Below, piece after piece: positions 55,749-64,000 of a stretch of DNA of 64,000 bases. The position numbers were made by a program, and so were the translations under genes. The notes beneath the pieces were generated by a model. That model was not told where the DNA came from. It did no database searches and saw nothing but the letters and a program-made list of their open reading frames with translations. Positions within the stretch are counted from its first letter, which is position 1; each line of letters begins with the position of its first letter. Origin of the DNA: Pandoraea anhela (GTDB taxonomy: Bacteria; Pseudomonadota; Gammaproteobacteria; Burkholderiales; Burkholderiaceae); NCBI RefSeq assembly GCF_902459655.1, contig NZ_CABPSB010000019.1:45556-109555 (forward strand), given 5' to 3'.

Positions 55749-56624
55749 ATGAAAAAAAATGACCAAACACTACTGGAGCGTATGCGCAGCGCCATGCAGA
55801 CGCTGAGTCCGGCCGAACGACGTGTCGCGATGACCTTGATCGCCGACTTCCCGATCACCGGACTGAAGACGGTCGTGGAAATCGCAGCGGCGTCCGGTGT
55901 GAGCCCGGCGACCGTGTCGCGATTTGCCGAAACGCTCGGCTATGGCAATTTCGCAGAGTTCCAGCGCGCGCTGCACGCCGACGTCGTGGCGCGCTTCGCT
56001 TCGCCGGGTGCGCTCTTCGAAACATTGCCCGACAAGCTCTCCGAAGGTGAGGGGGCAGACGCCGCGCTTACCCTGTTCAATCAGCTCGTGACGGACACGA
56101 TGAGCGCAACGGACGCCAGTGAGGTCGAAGCGCTCATCGATCACCTGGCCGACCCCAAGCGCACGATCTACTTCCTTGGGGGGCGTCAGACCGGATCCCT
56201 GGCACTGTATTTCCGGCAGCTCACGCATAATTTGCGCGCGAAAACGGTGCATATCGGCGGCATCGACGGCACTGCCGTGGACCTGCTCGCCGAGCTCGAT
56301 TCGCGTGCCACGCTCATCGCCTTCGACTTCCGACGCTATCAACAGGACACCGCGGACTTCGTCGCGGCAGCCGCTTCGCGCAAGGCGCAGATCGTGCTCG
56401 TGACGGACCCGTACATGTCGCCCGCCGTCAAGAACGCGCATCAAGTGTTCGTGTGCCACACGCGCAGCGGCGTGCCGTTCGATTCGTTCGTCAGTGTGCT
56501 GGCCTTCATCGACTTTGTGTGCCAGCAACTCTTCATTCGGCTGGGGCAAGACGCACATAACCGCATTACTCGACTGGAAAGTATTCGCGAAGCCGCAGGC
56601 GTGGAACACATGTTGAGAAAATAG
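55749..56624 (+). CDS. RpiR/MurR-family regulator
   Basis: A 291-aa regulator with an N-terminal helix-turn-helix (VVEIAAASGVSPATVSRFAE, about residues 38-60) and a C-terminal SIS domain (about 118-250, YFLGGRQTGSLALYF) that usually binds a phosphosugar. RpiR proteins with SIS domains also regulate non-sugar catabolism. It lies between the porin/permease/amidase unit and the amine-related unit and is the only regulator of the island in the window, so it is the likely controller of both (inference). Confidence 0.88.
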   Translation: MKKNDQTLLERMRSAMQTLSPAERRVAMTLIADFPITGLKTVVEIAAASGVSPATVSRFAETLGYGNFAEFQRALHADVVARFASPGALFETLPDKLSEGEGADAALTLFNQLVTDTMSATDASEVEALIDHLADPKRTIYFLGGRQTGSLALYFRQLTHNLRAKTVHIGGIDGTAVDLLAELDSRATLIAFDFRRYQQDTADFVAAAASRKAQIVLVTDPYMSPAVKNAHQVFVCHTRSGVPFDSFVSVLAFIDFVCQQLFIRLGQDAHNRITRLESIREAAGVEHMLRK

Positions 56625-56724
56625 ACACACTCGCCCGACCCCCACGCTTTATCGGTCGAGTGCGTCAAACCATTGCCTCATGCACGTCGGACTATGTTGC
56701 TCATTTGCCGATGTGCCTGTGTGC

Positions 56725-57867
56725 TCACACCCCCGCGAGCGGATAGATTCGCCGGGCGTTCCCCACGGAAATCGCCTCCGCAATGCGTTCCGCATCTGCG
56801 GGGGTGCACGCGCCGTCGGCAATCCAGCTGTCCAGCACCCGGCCCAGCATGAGGCGGAACTGCGCCGCGCCGAGGTAATGCAGTTCGGGCAACCCGAACG
56901 CGTCCGAACTGAACAGCTGTTTGTAGAACGGCCCCATTTCCATCGCGTGACGCATCGCGCTCAATGCCGACGGCCCCAGAAAATTCAGGATGGCGCCGAC
57001 GTCGTAGTACACGTGCTGGAAGATCTCTGCGAGCCAACCTGCTTCCCGGATGAACGGATAGTTGTGCAGCAGTGTGATGGGAACGCCCAGCGGCTCCGTG
57101 GCTTTAAGGAAATCGGTGAAGTGCGTCGGGTCGCACGCATGCATGTAGACATCGGGGTCGCCAAATCCGACATGCAGTTGCAGCGGGAATCGCTTCTCGC
57201 GACACACGTCGATCCCCATCCACAAGCCGAAGCGCAACAGCACCGTATCGCTCAGACGAGGGGCCTCGCCGCCTGACGTGTCGAGTGCGCGCAGCCAGCG
57301 CGACGCGGCCGCCTCCACTTCCTGCACGCTCGGGCGGGTCTGGTCGATCTTGAATGTCGACCGGTAAGCCACGACACTTTTCAGACCAACCGCGTCGACG
57401 CAACGCGCGCGAAGTTCCGCCTCGCAGCGCTGTGCGAACGTCGCGGCGTCACCGCCCTCTCGCGCGACCCCCTCGATCACGGATTCGATACGCACCACCT
57501 CACGTGCCGGGGCAGCGGCAAGCGCACTCACGCCCCCCACATCGGTCAGACGCGTCGAGCGGTGTCCGGTATCGACCAGGTAAATCCCGATCCCCGAGGC
57601 GCGCAGCAAACGGCGTCCCACTTCCTCCACACCCAGCGCCTGACGGCGCTCGACGTAGGCTTTCGGTGAAGCAAACGGCTCGAGATCGAGAACCGGCGCG
57701 CAGTGTCTGCGGATCAGCAGCCCCAGCGGCTTGTCGAACTGCGATGTGCCTTCCGGCGGCGGCATATAGCTCTCGGACAGAAGCGCTTCGAATCCGGTGC
57801 GATCGAGCGGCGCGCGAATGGTGCCGTGGCAATGGTGGTCGATCAATGGATGCTTGATGTCGATCAT
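56725..57867 (-). CDS. Amidohydrolase related to the N-terminal half of FluG
   Basis: A 380-aa metal-dependent amidohydrolase of the TIM-barrel type. The N-terminal metal motif is LIDHHCHGTI; later LQLHVGFGDPD and LLHNYPFIREA carry further His ligands, and FSSDAFGLPE the catalytic Asp region. In fungal and plant FluG/NodGS such a domain is fused to a glutamine-synthetase domain; here the neighbouring gene upstream encodes just that. The pair may hydrolyse or form gamma-glutamyl amides of an amine. It is the last gene of a four-gene minus-strand run. Confidence 0.83.
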   Translation of the reverse strand: MIDIKHPLIDHHCHGTIRAPLDRTGFEALLSESYMPPPEGTSQFDKPLGLLIRRHCAPVLDLEPFASPKAYVERRQALGVEEVGRRLLRASGIGIYLVDTGHRSTRLTDVGGVSALAAAPAREVVRIESVIEGVAREGGDAATFAQRCEAELRARCVDAVGLKSVVAYRSTFKIDQTRPSVQEVEAAASRWLRALDTSGGEAPRLSDTVLLRFGLWMGIDVCREKRFPLQLHVGFGDPDVYMHACDPTHFTDFLKATEPLGVPITLLHNYPFIREAGWLAEIFQHVYYDVGAILNFLGPSALSAMRHAMEMGPFYKQLFSSDAFGLPELHYLGAAQFRLMLGRVLDSWIADGACTPADAERIAEAISVGNARRIYPLAGV

Positions 57868-57885
57868 GATGTCGTATCGATGAGG

Positions 57886-59196
57886 TCAGTAAATATCGCG
57901 ATAAATGTCGCAAACGGCCTCGGGCGTGCGCCCTTCCATCGCGGCGATTTCATCGCGCTTGATCCGGAGATAGGCGTCGAGCAGCGTGGGGGACAACCAC
58001 TGCGCGACGGCCGCGTCGGCCTGAAGCGCATCCAGCGCCTCGCCCAACGTGGACGGCAACGGCGTGATGTCCAGCGACGCGCGCTCGGCATCGGTCATGT
58101 CGGCCGGATCACGATCGGCGAGCGGCGGCGTAGCAAGCTGGCGACGAATGCCGTCGAGACCGGCGTAAGCGAGCATGCCGATGAGCAGATAGGGATTGCT
58201 CAACGCATCGGGCGCCCGAAATTCGAGATTGATGGCCCGCGCGCGATCTTTTTCATTCTGTGCTGCCGGAGGGCACACACGCACCGCCGCCTCTCGGTTT
58301 TGCACGCCGAACGAGCTGTAGCCGCAACTCCAGTGATGCGGTCCGAGCCGCTGGTACGACACCGGCGCCGGTGCAGCAATGGCGCAGATGGCGTTGACGT
58401 GCGCCATGATCCCGGCCACAAACGCACCTGCTTTTTCCGAAATCAGCGACGGCGAACGCGCGTCGTACAGCACGGGTTGGCCGTCCGCATCGACGAAACT
58501 GAAATGCACGTGCTGACCGTTGCCCACGGCGTCCGGGGCGGGTTTTGGCGAGAACGTAAGCTTGAGGTTCTGCCGTCTTGCCACTTCGCGCAGCACTTCG
58601 CGAACGAGCAACGCGCGGTCGGCGCCGCTCACACCCGGCGCCGGGCCACACGCAATTTCGAGTTGCCCTTTGCCGAACTCCGGCTCGATGGTTTGTGGGT
58701 CCAGATTCGCGGCCCGCAATGCGGTGACTGCCGCATCGAAGAACTTGGCCGACGCGCGAAACGCGTCGACGGTGTAGACCGGACGCGCGGCGATCTCCGG
58801 CTCGCCCCAACGCGTGAACTCGAACTCGAACGCACTCAACATCGTCCAACCGGTCTCGGCGCGCAACGCCGAAAGCGCCGTCTCGCAGAACGCACGCGGG
58901 CAGCAATCCCAGGGCGTGCCGTCGCGCGTCATCGACTGCGTCAGCACCATATTGAACGAGGGCCACCCGTCGCTCGCCGGCAGATGTGCCCCGGCGCCCA
59001 CGGGCACCTGACGCACTTCGTCCATCGGCCCCCATGGGTTGTCGGCCACAGTGCCGAACGGCAGGATCGCCTGACCGGCCGACGGCCAGCCCACGCCGTT
59101 GCGCTTGACCGCACTCAGATCGTCCTGCAAGACCGCCCTGCATCGGGCCAGACCGTTCAGGTCGCACCAGGTCAACATTGCCAAATCACTATTCAT
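57886..59196 (-). CDS. Glutamine-synthetase-family ligase (gamma-glutamyl amide type)
   Basis: A 436-aa protein of the glutamine synthetase superfamily but not housekeeping GlnA. Metal and ATP motifs can be seen: FEFEF (metal), GNGQHVHFSF in place of the GlnA NGSGMHxH loop, NREAAVRV for the glutamate-binding Arg, and LEFRAPDALSNPYLL near the C terminus. The adenylylation Tyr region of GlnA is missing. Such enzymes ligate glutamate to amines (PuuA, GMAS, FluG). It starts after the flavoprotein gene in the same direction and is followed by the FluG-like amidohydrolase after 18 bases. Confidence 0.88.
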   Translation of the reverse strand: MNSDLAMLTWCDLNGLARCRAVLQDDLSAVKRNGVGWPSAGQAILPFGTVADNPWGPMDEVRQVPVGAGAHLPASDGWPSFNMVLTQSMTRDGTPWDCCPRAFCETALSALRAETGWTMLSAFEFEFTRWGEPEIAARPVYTVDAFRASAKFFDAAVTALRAANLDPQTIEPEFGKGQLEIACGPAPGVSGADRALLVREVLREVARRQNLKLTFSPKPAPDAVGNGQHVHFSFVDADGQPVLYDARSPSLISEKAGAFVAGIMAHVNAICAIAAPAPVSYQRLGPHHWSCGYSSFGVQNREAAVRVCPPAAQNEKDRARAINLEFRAPDALSNPYLLIGMLAYAGLDGIRRQLATPPLADRDPADMTDAERASLDITPLPSTLGEALDALQADAAVAQWLSPTLLDAYLRIKRDEIAAMEGRTPEAVCDIYRDIY

Positions 59197-59306
59197 TTCG
59201 CTCTCCGTACTGCTTGTCGCGTGTCTGCCGGCGTCGTCTCTGCGCCGTGCGGCACGTCGTGTCTATTCAGATAGATCCGTGCGCTGCTGTTATCGTGTTC
59301 AGTCCG

Positions 59307-61382
59307 TCATATCGGGAACGGAAATGCATCGAGCGCGGGAATTTCGCGGCGGAACGTCAAGGTCTGCACCGGCACGCCTAGCTCACGCGCGAACCGATGC
59401 CCCGAATAGACGGCGGCCGCTATCGTGCCGGGCGCCAGCCCGTCACCGATCAGGTGAAGCGACGTCTTGCCGCCGTCATCCGACGCATTGCGACGCTCCG
59501 CCAGCGCGTCGTACAAACTGCGCTCAGGCGCCCGGGACGTGACCAGCAGCATCGATGCCGCCGCGATGTCGTGTGTCTTGCCGGTGTACTCGCAGGCGAG
59601 CGTGACGCTATCGTCGCCGACACCGGCGATCGAATGCGAGGCGACGATGGATACGCCAAGTTCCATCAGGCGCCGCTGAATACGCGTCTGTTCGAGTGTG
59701 TTGTGCGTCCAGTTGGCGACATCGACCGCCGGCGTCACGAAAACGACTTCGACGCCGCGTGCGCGCAACAGCTCGGCGAGCACGCTTCCCATGTAGTAGT
59801 GATCGTCGTCGAACAGCACCACCGGAGACGGCACCGGCGCACCGGCCATCACATCGTCCGGGGTCAGCACCGGCAATGCCGTTTGCGGCAGCGGCGAGCG
59901 CAACGCACGACCGAGGCCGTCACGCCGCCAATGGGAGCCGGTCGCCACGAACACATGCGCCGCGTCGAACTCCAGCACGTCCTGCGCGCTCACCGGACTG
60001 TCCTGATAGATCTCGACGTTGGGCATGCGGCGCAACGCTTCAAGGCGGTAGTCGATGACGCGAATCCAGGCCGAGAGTCCCGGCAGGCGCGCTTCGCGCG
60101 TGACCCGCCCGCCCAACTCGCGAGCGGCGTCCACCAGCGCCACCTCATACCCGCGCTCGGCAAGCACGCGGGCGCACTCCAGCCCCGCTGGTCCCCCACC
60201 GACGACAAGCGTTCTCGCCGGCTCGCTGGCGCGAGGCACCCGCTCCGGATGCCAGCCACGGCGCCATTCCTCGCCCATCGTGGGATTTTGCGTGCAGCGT
60301 ACGGGCGTCATCGTGTGATCGCCGCTGACGCAGATGTTGCAACCGATGCATTCCCGGATCTCGTCGGTGCGACCGGCATCGATTTTCGCCGGCAGGAACG
60401 GATCGGCGATGGACGGGCGCGCGGCCCCGATCAGGTCCATCACGCCCCGCCGGATCTGCGCGACCATGGCGTCCGGCGACGTGAAACGCCCGACGCCGAC
60501 GACCGGCTTCGTGGTCATCGCCTTCAGCCCTGACAGAAACTGCTCCTGAAATCCCTCTTCGGAGAATCGGGACGTCATGCTGTCGTTGGACCAGTCGGCG
60601 ACATTGATATCCCAAAGGTCGGGCAGTTCGGCAAGCGTCGCGAAGATCTCGCCACCGTCGCCCTGACGCTCCAGCCCCTCGCGTCCCATGCGTTCGTCGA
60701 CGGCCAGGCGAACCGCGACGGCACACCGGTCGCCCACGGCATCCTTGGTGTCTTCGATCAGTTCTCGCAGCAGGCGCAGACGATTCTCGACGCTGCCGCC
60801 GTAGGCGTCTTGTCGCCGATTGTTGCGCGGCGTCAGGAAGTGGAACGGCAACCCCAGATCGTGCCCGGCGTAGACATAGATGATGTCGAATCCGGCATCT
60901 CGAGCCCGCCGGGCCGCTGCCCGGTGCAACTGCCGCAAATGCCGGATGTCCTCCAACGTCATGGCGCGCGCCTGAATCGGATCGTAGCCGCGCACAGGGG
61001 TGTCCGACGGCGCCCACGGAATTTCCCGGCTGAATCGGTTCGGCGCGGAATAGCCGTTGAACGCCAGCTCGATGCCGGCCAGCGAGCCATGCGCATGGAC
61101 CGCCTGCGCCATGCGGGCAAGTGCGGGCACATCGCGGTCGTCCCAGAGCCGGGCTTCGATGTAGGGAGAGAATTCGCTCAGTGGGCTGATCTCGCACTCT
61201 TCCGTGCAGACGACACCCCATCCGCCCTCGGCTTTCACCGCGCGCATGCCCGCCATGGCCGACGGATGGACGTGCCCCATGCCGTTGCAATGCGGCACCT
61301 GATAGAAGCGATTGCGTGTCCTGACAGGGCCGATCTGTACCGGCTCGAACAGGATGTCGAAGCGTGGATCACGAGCGGACAT
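59307..61382 (-). CDS. Trimethylamine/histamine dehydrogenase-like iron-sulfur flavoprotein
   Basis: A 691-aa enzyme with an FMN TIM barrel (about 1-340), a 4Fe-4S site and an FAD/ADP-binding C-terminal half (VVGGGPAGLECARVL near 390). Cys32 in FYQVPHC matches the cysteinyl-FMN residue of trimethylamine dehydrogenase, and Cys345, Cys348, Cys351 and Cys363 form the cluster site (CIGCNIC, RCTQNP). Such enzymes oxidise amines and pass electrons to ETF; etfB is encoded at 63906. TEEC stands where the trimethylamine enzyme, from memory, has TEYC of its aromatic bowl, so the substrate is probably different, perhaps histamine or another amine. Its start overlaps the stop of the upstream gene by 14 bases. 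Confidence 0.87.
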   Translation of the reverse strand: MSARDPRFDILFEPVQIGPVRTRNRFYQVPHCNGMGHVHPSAMAGMRAVKAEGGWGVVCTEECEISPLSEFSPYIEARLWDDRDVPALARMAQAVHAHGSLAGIELAFNGYSAPNRFSREIPWAPSDTPVRGYDPIQARAMTLEDIRHLRQLHRAAARRARDAGFDIIYVYAGHDLGLPFHFLTPRNNRRQDAYGGSVENRLRLLRELIEDTKDAVGDRCAVAVRLAVDERMGREGLERQGDGGEIFATLAELPDLWDINVADWSNDSMTSRFSEEGFQEQFLSGLKAMTTKPVVGVGRFTSPDAMVAQIRRGVMDLIGAARPSIADPFLPAKIDAGRTDEIRECIGCNICVSGDHTMTPVRCTQNPTMGEEWRRGWHPERVPRASEPARTLVVGGGPAGLECARVLAERGYEVALVDAARELGGRVTREARLPGLSAWIRVIDYRLEALRRMPNVEIYQDSPVSAQDVLEFDAAHVFVATGSHWRRDGLGRALRSPLPQTALPVLTPDDVMAGAPVPSPVVLFDDDHYYMGSVLAELLRARGVEVVFVTPAVDVANWTHNTLEQTRIQRRLMELGVSIVASHSIAGVGDDSVTLACEYTGKTHDIAAASMLLVTSRAPERSLYDALAERRNASDDGGKTSLHLIGDGLAPGTIAAAVYSGHRFARELGVPVQTLTFRREIPALDAFPFPI

Positions 61383-62274
61383 CTTCGCGTTCTCCTCTCG
61401 ACAGTGTCGAAACCGTGCGCGTGAGCAGACTGGACATCGGCAACCCCTGCGTCGCGCATGGCGTCTCACGCTGCCAATGGCCTCGATGCTCCCGCTGGCA
61501 TTGCACGAGTGCGTCGACGAACACGTCGGCCCAATGGATCGCCCCTTCCGGGTCGGCGATGAGATCCTGCCGAAACTCGACCTGAAGGTGCGCCAGCCCA
61601 CGTCGCATCGCGTGCTCCGGCGTCGTGAAGTCGATGCCGATATCGAGCGTATACGGTTGGTTATCGCCCACGCACAGGTCCTCGCGCGCTTGCAGGCATT
61701 CGATGACCGGGCGCGCCACGCGCTCGTCTACCGACCAACTGATGCCAATGTCCCACGGACGATGCTGGCCCTGCCAGTGGGGTGTACACGAGTGCAGCGA
61801 CAGAAACACCGGAGCGCCGCCCGCCGCGAGCACGCCTTCAAGCTCGGCAGCTACCGTGCGCTGATAAGGCACGAGAATCTCGTCGATCCGCTGCTCGCGA
61901 TTGCGTGCCGAGAGTCCCCGGTTGCCCGGCACGGCAATGCCACCCGACGTTTCCGGAATGGACGCCGGATCTTCCGGATACCGGTTGCAATCGATCACCA
62001 GTCGCGAGAACCCGGCTTCAACGAGCGTTGCGCCCAGACGCGCGGCCACACGTCTGGCTACGGTGTGCATGCCGATGTCCCAGCCGATGTGAGACGCAAG
62101 CGCCGACGCCGTCAACCCCAACTGCGAGAGCTTTGCCGGCACGGCGTTCGAGGCATGGTCGGACACGATGAACCAGTGGGCGCTGGTCCCGCGAATTACC
62201 GTTGCCGGCGCAGGGTCCGACGCCTCCAGCAGCCCTGGAGACGGCCGTGCCGTCCGTTCAGCGAAGGCGCTCAC
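61369..62274 (-). CDS. N-formylglutamate amidohydrolase-family protein
   Basis: A 301-aa protein of the FGase (HutG2-like) family. The metal and active-site motifs IVSDHASNAVP, DIGMHTVARRVA, VIDCNRYPEDPAS and LSLHSCTP are present. Members release formate or cleave N-formyl or N-acyl acidic amino acids; one appears in histamine degradation in Pseudomonas putida as well as in histidine use. It is the first gene of the minus-strand run and overlaps the flavoprotein gene by 14 bases, which indicates translational coupling. The substrate is unknown. Confidence 0.87.
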   Translation of the reverse strand: MSAFAERTARPSPGLLEASDPAPATVIRGTSAHWFIVSDHASNAVPAKLSQLGLTASALASHIGWDIGMHTVARRVAARLGATLVEAGFSRLVIDCNRYPEDPASIPETSGGIAVPGNRGLSARNREQRIDEILVPYQRTVAAELEGVLAAGGAPVFLSLHSCTPHWQGQHRPWDIGISWSVDERVARPVIECLQAREDLCVGDNQPYTLDIGIDFTTPEHAMRRGLAHLQVEFRQDLIADPEGAIHWADVFVDALVQCQREHRGHWQRETPCATQGLPMSSLLTRTVSTLSRGEREDVRS

Positions 62275-62313
62275 GCTGCACCACCTTGCGCTTCGTTGCA
62301 GGACAGGAATGAC

Positions 62314-62329
62314 TGAAAGATTATTTTCA
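62314..62329. promoter_or_regulatory. TGAAA-N6-TTTCA operator candidate
   Basis: Perfect 5-base arms TGAAA (62314-62318) and TTTCA (62325-62329) with a 6-base centre, 40 bases upstream of the N-formylglutamate amidohydrolase start. Arm and centre lengths match the element upstream of rpiR (55712-55727) apart from one base. Confidence 0.45.
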
Positions 62330-62522
62330 TAAAATACACAAACATCAAAAATGAAAAATCACAATCAAAGGTTAGCACTTTCGCACGGAAGATATATATA
62401 TTTCTTTTCTAAGTGTTTACTCTCATTTGTATGAAATTTTTCATTCTGTAGTCTTGCCATCCAAACCGCATGGGGCGGTTCATCGTCGCCCTGTGGGGGG
62501 CCGACGGCTTCGAGGGGGAGAT
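62330..62522. other. AT-rich divergent promoter region
   Basis: The 62330-62455 stretch is by far the most AT-rich part of the window, with runs such as TATATATAT. It must hold the promoters of the divergent amidohydrolase/flavoprotein and permease units. TGAAATTTTTCA lies at 62432-62443. Confidence 0.6.
62432..62443. promoter_or_regulatory. Second TGAAA/TTTCA palindrome
   Basis: Arms TGAAA (62432-62436) and TTTCA (62439-62443) with a 2-base centre, 80 bases before the permease start. The arms equal those of the site at 62314-62329. Confidence 0.4.
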
Positions 62523-63866
62523 ATGACTGTCGAGTCGTTTGGATATACGCAAGAGCTCAAGCGCGTACTGAGCTTTCGGGACCTGATCGTCTACGGGATG
62601 CTCTGGATGATCCCCGTCTCGCCATTCGGGATTTATGGGTTCGTCTCAGATGCTTCGCATGGGATGGTCGCCCTGGCCTATCTGGCGGGTGTCATCGCCA
62701 TGGCGCTGACGGCCGTGAGCTATCAATCGATGTCGGCCGCCTTCCCGCTGGCGGGGTCCGTCTACACCTATGCCCAGCGCGGAATCGGACCGACGCTCGG
62801 GTTCATGGCGGGCTGGTTGATCCTGCTCGACTACCTCCTGATCCCTTCGCTGCTCTATATCGGCAGCGCAGCCGCCCTCGCCCCGATGTTTCCCGAGTTG
62901 CCTCGTTGGGGATGGATTCTGCTGTTCGCCGGTATCGGCGCAGGAATCAACCTTCTCGGCATGGAATTCACCGCGCGGGCCGGCAAGTGGCTGCTCGCAT
63001 TGCAACTGCTGGTGCTGTCGGTGTTCTGCGTCACCGGCCTGTATGCGCTTTACTTCGGCCACGTCGGTGCGGGGCGACTGACGATGGCCCCTTGGTATCA
63101 GCCGGCCGCGTTCAGTCTGTCTGCCATGTTTTCTGCGGTAGCAATCGCAGCCGTGTCTTTCCTCGGTTTCGACGCCATTTCCACGATGTCGGAAGAGGTT
63201 CGGGCAGAGGGCAAAGGGCTTGTCGGACGCGCGACGTTGGCGTCGCTCTTTGTCGTCGGCGCGTTATTCATTCTTCAAACGTGGATCGCTGCCGATCTGG
63301 GTGCAGGACATCGGGCCAGTGCGCCGGAGACGGCGTTCTATGAAATTGCCGAGTTCTCCGGTGGCCATTGGCTTTACGTCCTGACATCCTGCACCACCGT
63401 GTTGGCATGGGGTGTCGCAAACTCTCTGGTATCGACCGCCTCCATTGCACGCATTCTGTTTTCGATGGCGCGCGACCGTCAGTTGCCTTCCGTGTTGGCG
63501 CGGATCTCTCCGGTCCGACGCGTTCCCTATGTGAGCATTCTGCTGGTGGCCGTTATCTCGCTCGTCGTTTCGCTCGCGTTCATGGAAAAGCTCGATCAGC
63601 TCACCCGTTTTGTGAACTTCGGCGCGCTCACCGGCTTTCTGATGTTGCATGTGGCAGTCGTCAACCATTTCGTGCGGCGCAACCGTTCGACGCAATGGCT
63701 ACGGCATCTGGTCGTGCCGGTCGTCGGTTTTGTGGTGGTCGCCGCCGTGCTGTACGCGATGGGCCGCGATACCTGGGTGCTGGGTCTGGGTTGGCTCGCC
63801 GTAGGGGGAATCTATTACGCGATCCTCACACGCGTGCTGCGGCAACGGGTGCAGATAGAAGTCTGA
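62523..63866 (+). CDS. APC-family amino acid/amine permease
   Basis: A 447-aa inner-membrane transporter with 12 hydrophobic helices. It has the family opening SFRDLIVYGMLWMIPVSPFG, the helix 2-3 region SYQSMSAAFPLAGSVYTYAQ and later SFLGFDAISTMSEEVRAEGK, where the Glu/Gly-Phe motif lies. Such permeases carry amino acids or biogenic amines; given its neighbours an amine is likely. GGGGGAG precedes the ATG at 62523. It is followed after 39 bases by etfB in the same direction. Confidence 0.9.
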   Translation: MTVESFGYTQELKRVLSFRDLIVYGMLWMIPVSPFGIYGFVSDASHGMVALAYLAGVIAMALTAVSYQSMSAAFPLAGSVYTYAQRGIGPTLGFMAGWLILLDYLLIPSLLYIGSAAALAPMFPELPRWGWILLFAGIGAGINLLGMEFTARAGKWLLALQLLVLSVFCVTGLYALYFGHVGAGRLTMAPWYQPAAFSLSAMFSAVAIAAVSFLGFDAISTMSEEVRAEGKGLVGRATLASLFVVGALFILQTWIAADLGAGHRASAPETAFYEIAEFSGGHWLYVLTSCTTVLAWGVANSLVSTASIARILFSMARDRQLPSVLARISPVRRVPYVSILLVAVISLVVSLAFMEKLDQLTRFVNFGALTGFLMLHVAVVNHFVRRNRSTQWLRHLVVPVVGFVVVAAVLYAMGRDTWVLGLGWLAVGGIYYAILTRVLRQRVQIEV

Positions 63867-63905
63867 GTGGCGCTGCCGTGTTCTTGTCGTATAGGAGATA
63901 GTGAA

Positions 63906-64000
63906 ATGAAGGTGCTTGTGCCCGTCAAACGGGTAGTGGATTACAACGTAAAAGTTCGTGTGAAGAGCGACGGCACGGGCGTCGACATCGCGAACGTGAA
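63906..64000 (+). CDS. etfB: Electron transfer flavoprotein beta subunit, partial
   Basis: The first 31 codons of etfB, cut by the window end. The protein opens [20 protein letters not shown], a near-exact ETF beta start. AGGAG at 63893-63897 lies 8 bases before the ATG. ETF accepts electrons from flavoprotein dehydrogenases and passes them to ETF-ubiquinone oxidoreductase. Its position beside a trimethylamine-dehydrogenase-like gene suggests a dedicated electron acceptor; etfA should follow outside the window. Confidence 0.93.
   Translation, partial: MKVLVPVKRVVDYNVKVRVKSDGTGVDIANV

Noticed and set aside
1-64000. CRISPR arrays, tRNA or rRNA genes, insertion sequences, prophage genes
   Set aside because: No repeat-spacer pattern, no tRNA-like cloverleaf or rRNA sequence, and no transposase, integrase or phage structural protein was recognised.

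Overview
The window is GC-rich (by eye about 64%), densely coded chromosomal DNA of a Gram-negative betaproteobacterium, most likely Burkholderiaceae. A Pandoraea-like genome is my best guess from the Burkholderia-type porin, the many LysR regulators and the catabolic gene content, but no rRNA or other marker settles it. I see no tRNA, rRNA, CRISPR array, insertion sequence or phage.

Layout. 1-5253: end of a peptide-type ABC transporter operon, a GntR/FCD regulator with a 2-hydroxyacid dehydrogenase, and a KgtP-like permease. 5401-9216: a LysR regulator, ruvA without ruvB or ruvC beside it, a second 2-hydroxyacid dehydrogenase and two small proteins. 9439-13127: ku and ligD, a two-gene non-homologous end-joining operon. 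13168-20411: AraC and LysR regulators, an aldo/keto reductase, a LysR remnant, a glutathione transferase, ilvE and a YitT protein. 20481-25582: a LysR regulator divergent from three enzymes that together fit the 2-aminoadipate/2-oxoadipate branch of lysine catabolism (semialdehyde dehydrogenase, transaminase, DUF1338 oxygenase). 25854-30372: carbamoylase-type hydrolase, diaminopropionate ammonia-lyase and M20 amidohydrolase, with a divergent Lrp-type regulator. 30410-36651: HD hydrolase, a GNAT-like protein with a secreted-effector look, a PLP desulfhydrase, DoxX and a two-component pair. 36706-44060: surface and envelope genes (patatin with an outer-membrane barrel, deacetylase, glycosyltransferase, fasciclin, lipoprotein esterase, lipocalin).

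44246-51004 is one gene for an exported protein of 2252 residues that joins a GH2-type module, six Ig-like domains, two discoidin-type domains, a lectin-like domain and a C-terminal GH64 beta-1,3-glucanase. It is the most unusual object in the window.

51599-64000 is a catabolic island: amidase, nucleoside-symporter-family permease and porin on one side of an RpiR regulator. On the other side are an amidohydrolase and a glutamine-synthetase homologue (together resembling split FluG), a trimethylamine/histamine-dehydrogenase-like flavoprotein, an N-formylglutamate-amidohydrolase homologue, an APC permease and the start of etfB. The flavoprotein keeps the cysteinyl-FMN and 4Fe-4S motifs, and etfB would provide its electron acceptor, so the set looks like an amine-oxidation pathway whose substrate is unknown. 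Inverted repeats with TGAAA/TTTCA arms lie upstream of the RpiR gene and in the divergent permease promoter, and are candidate operators.
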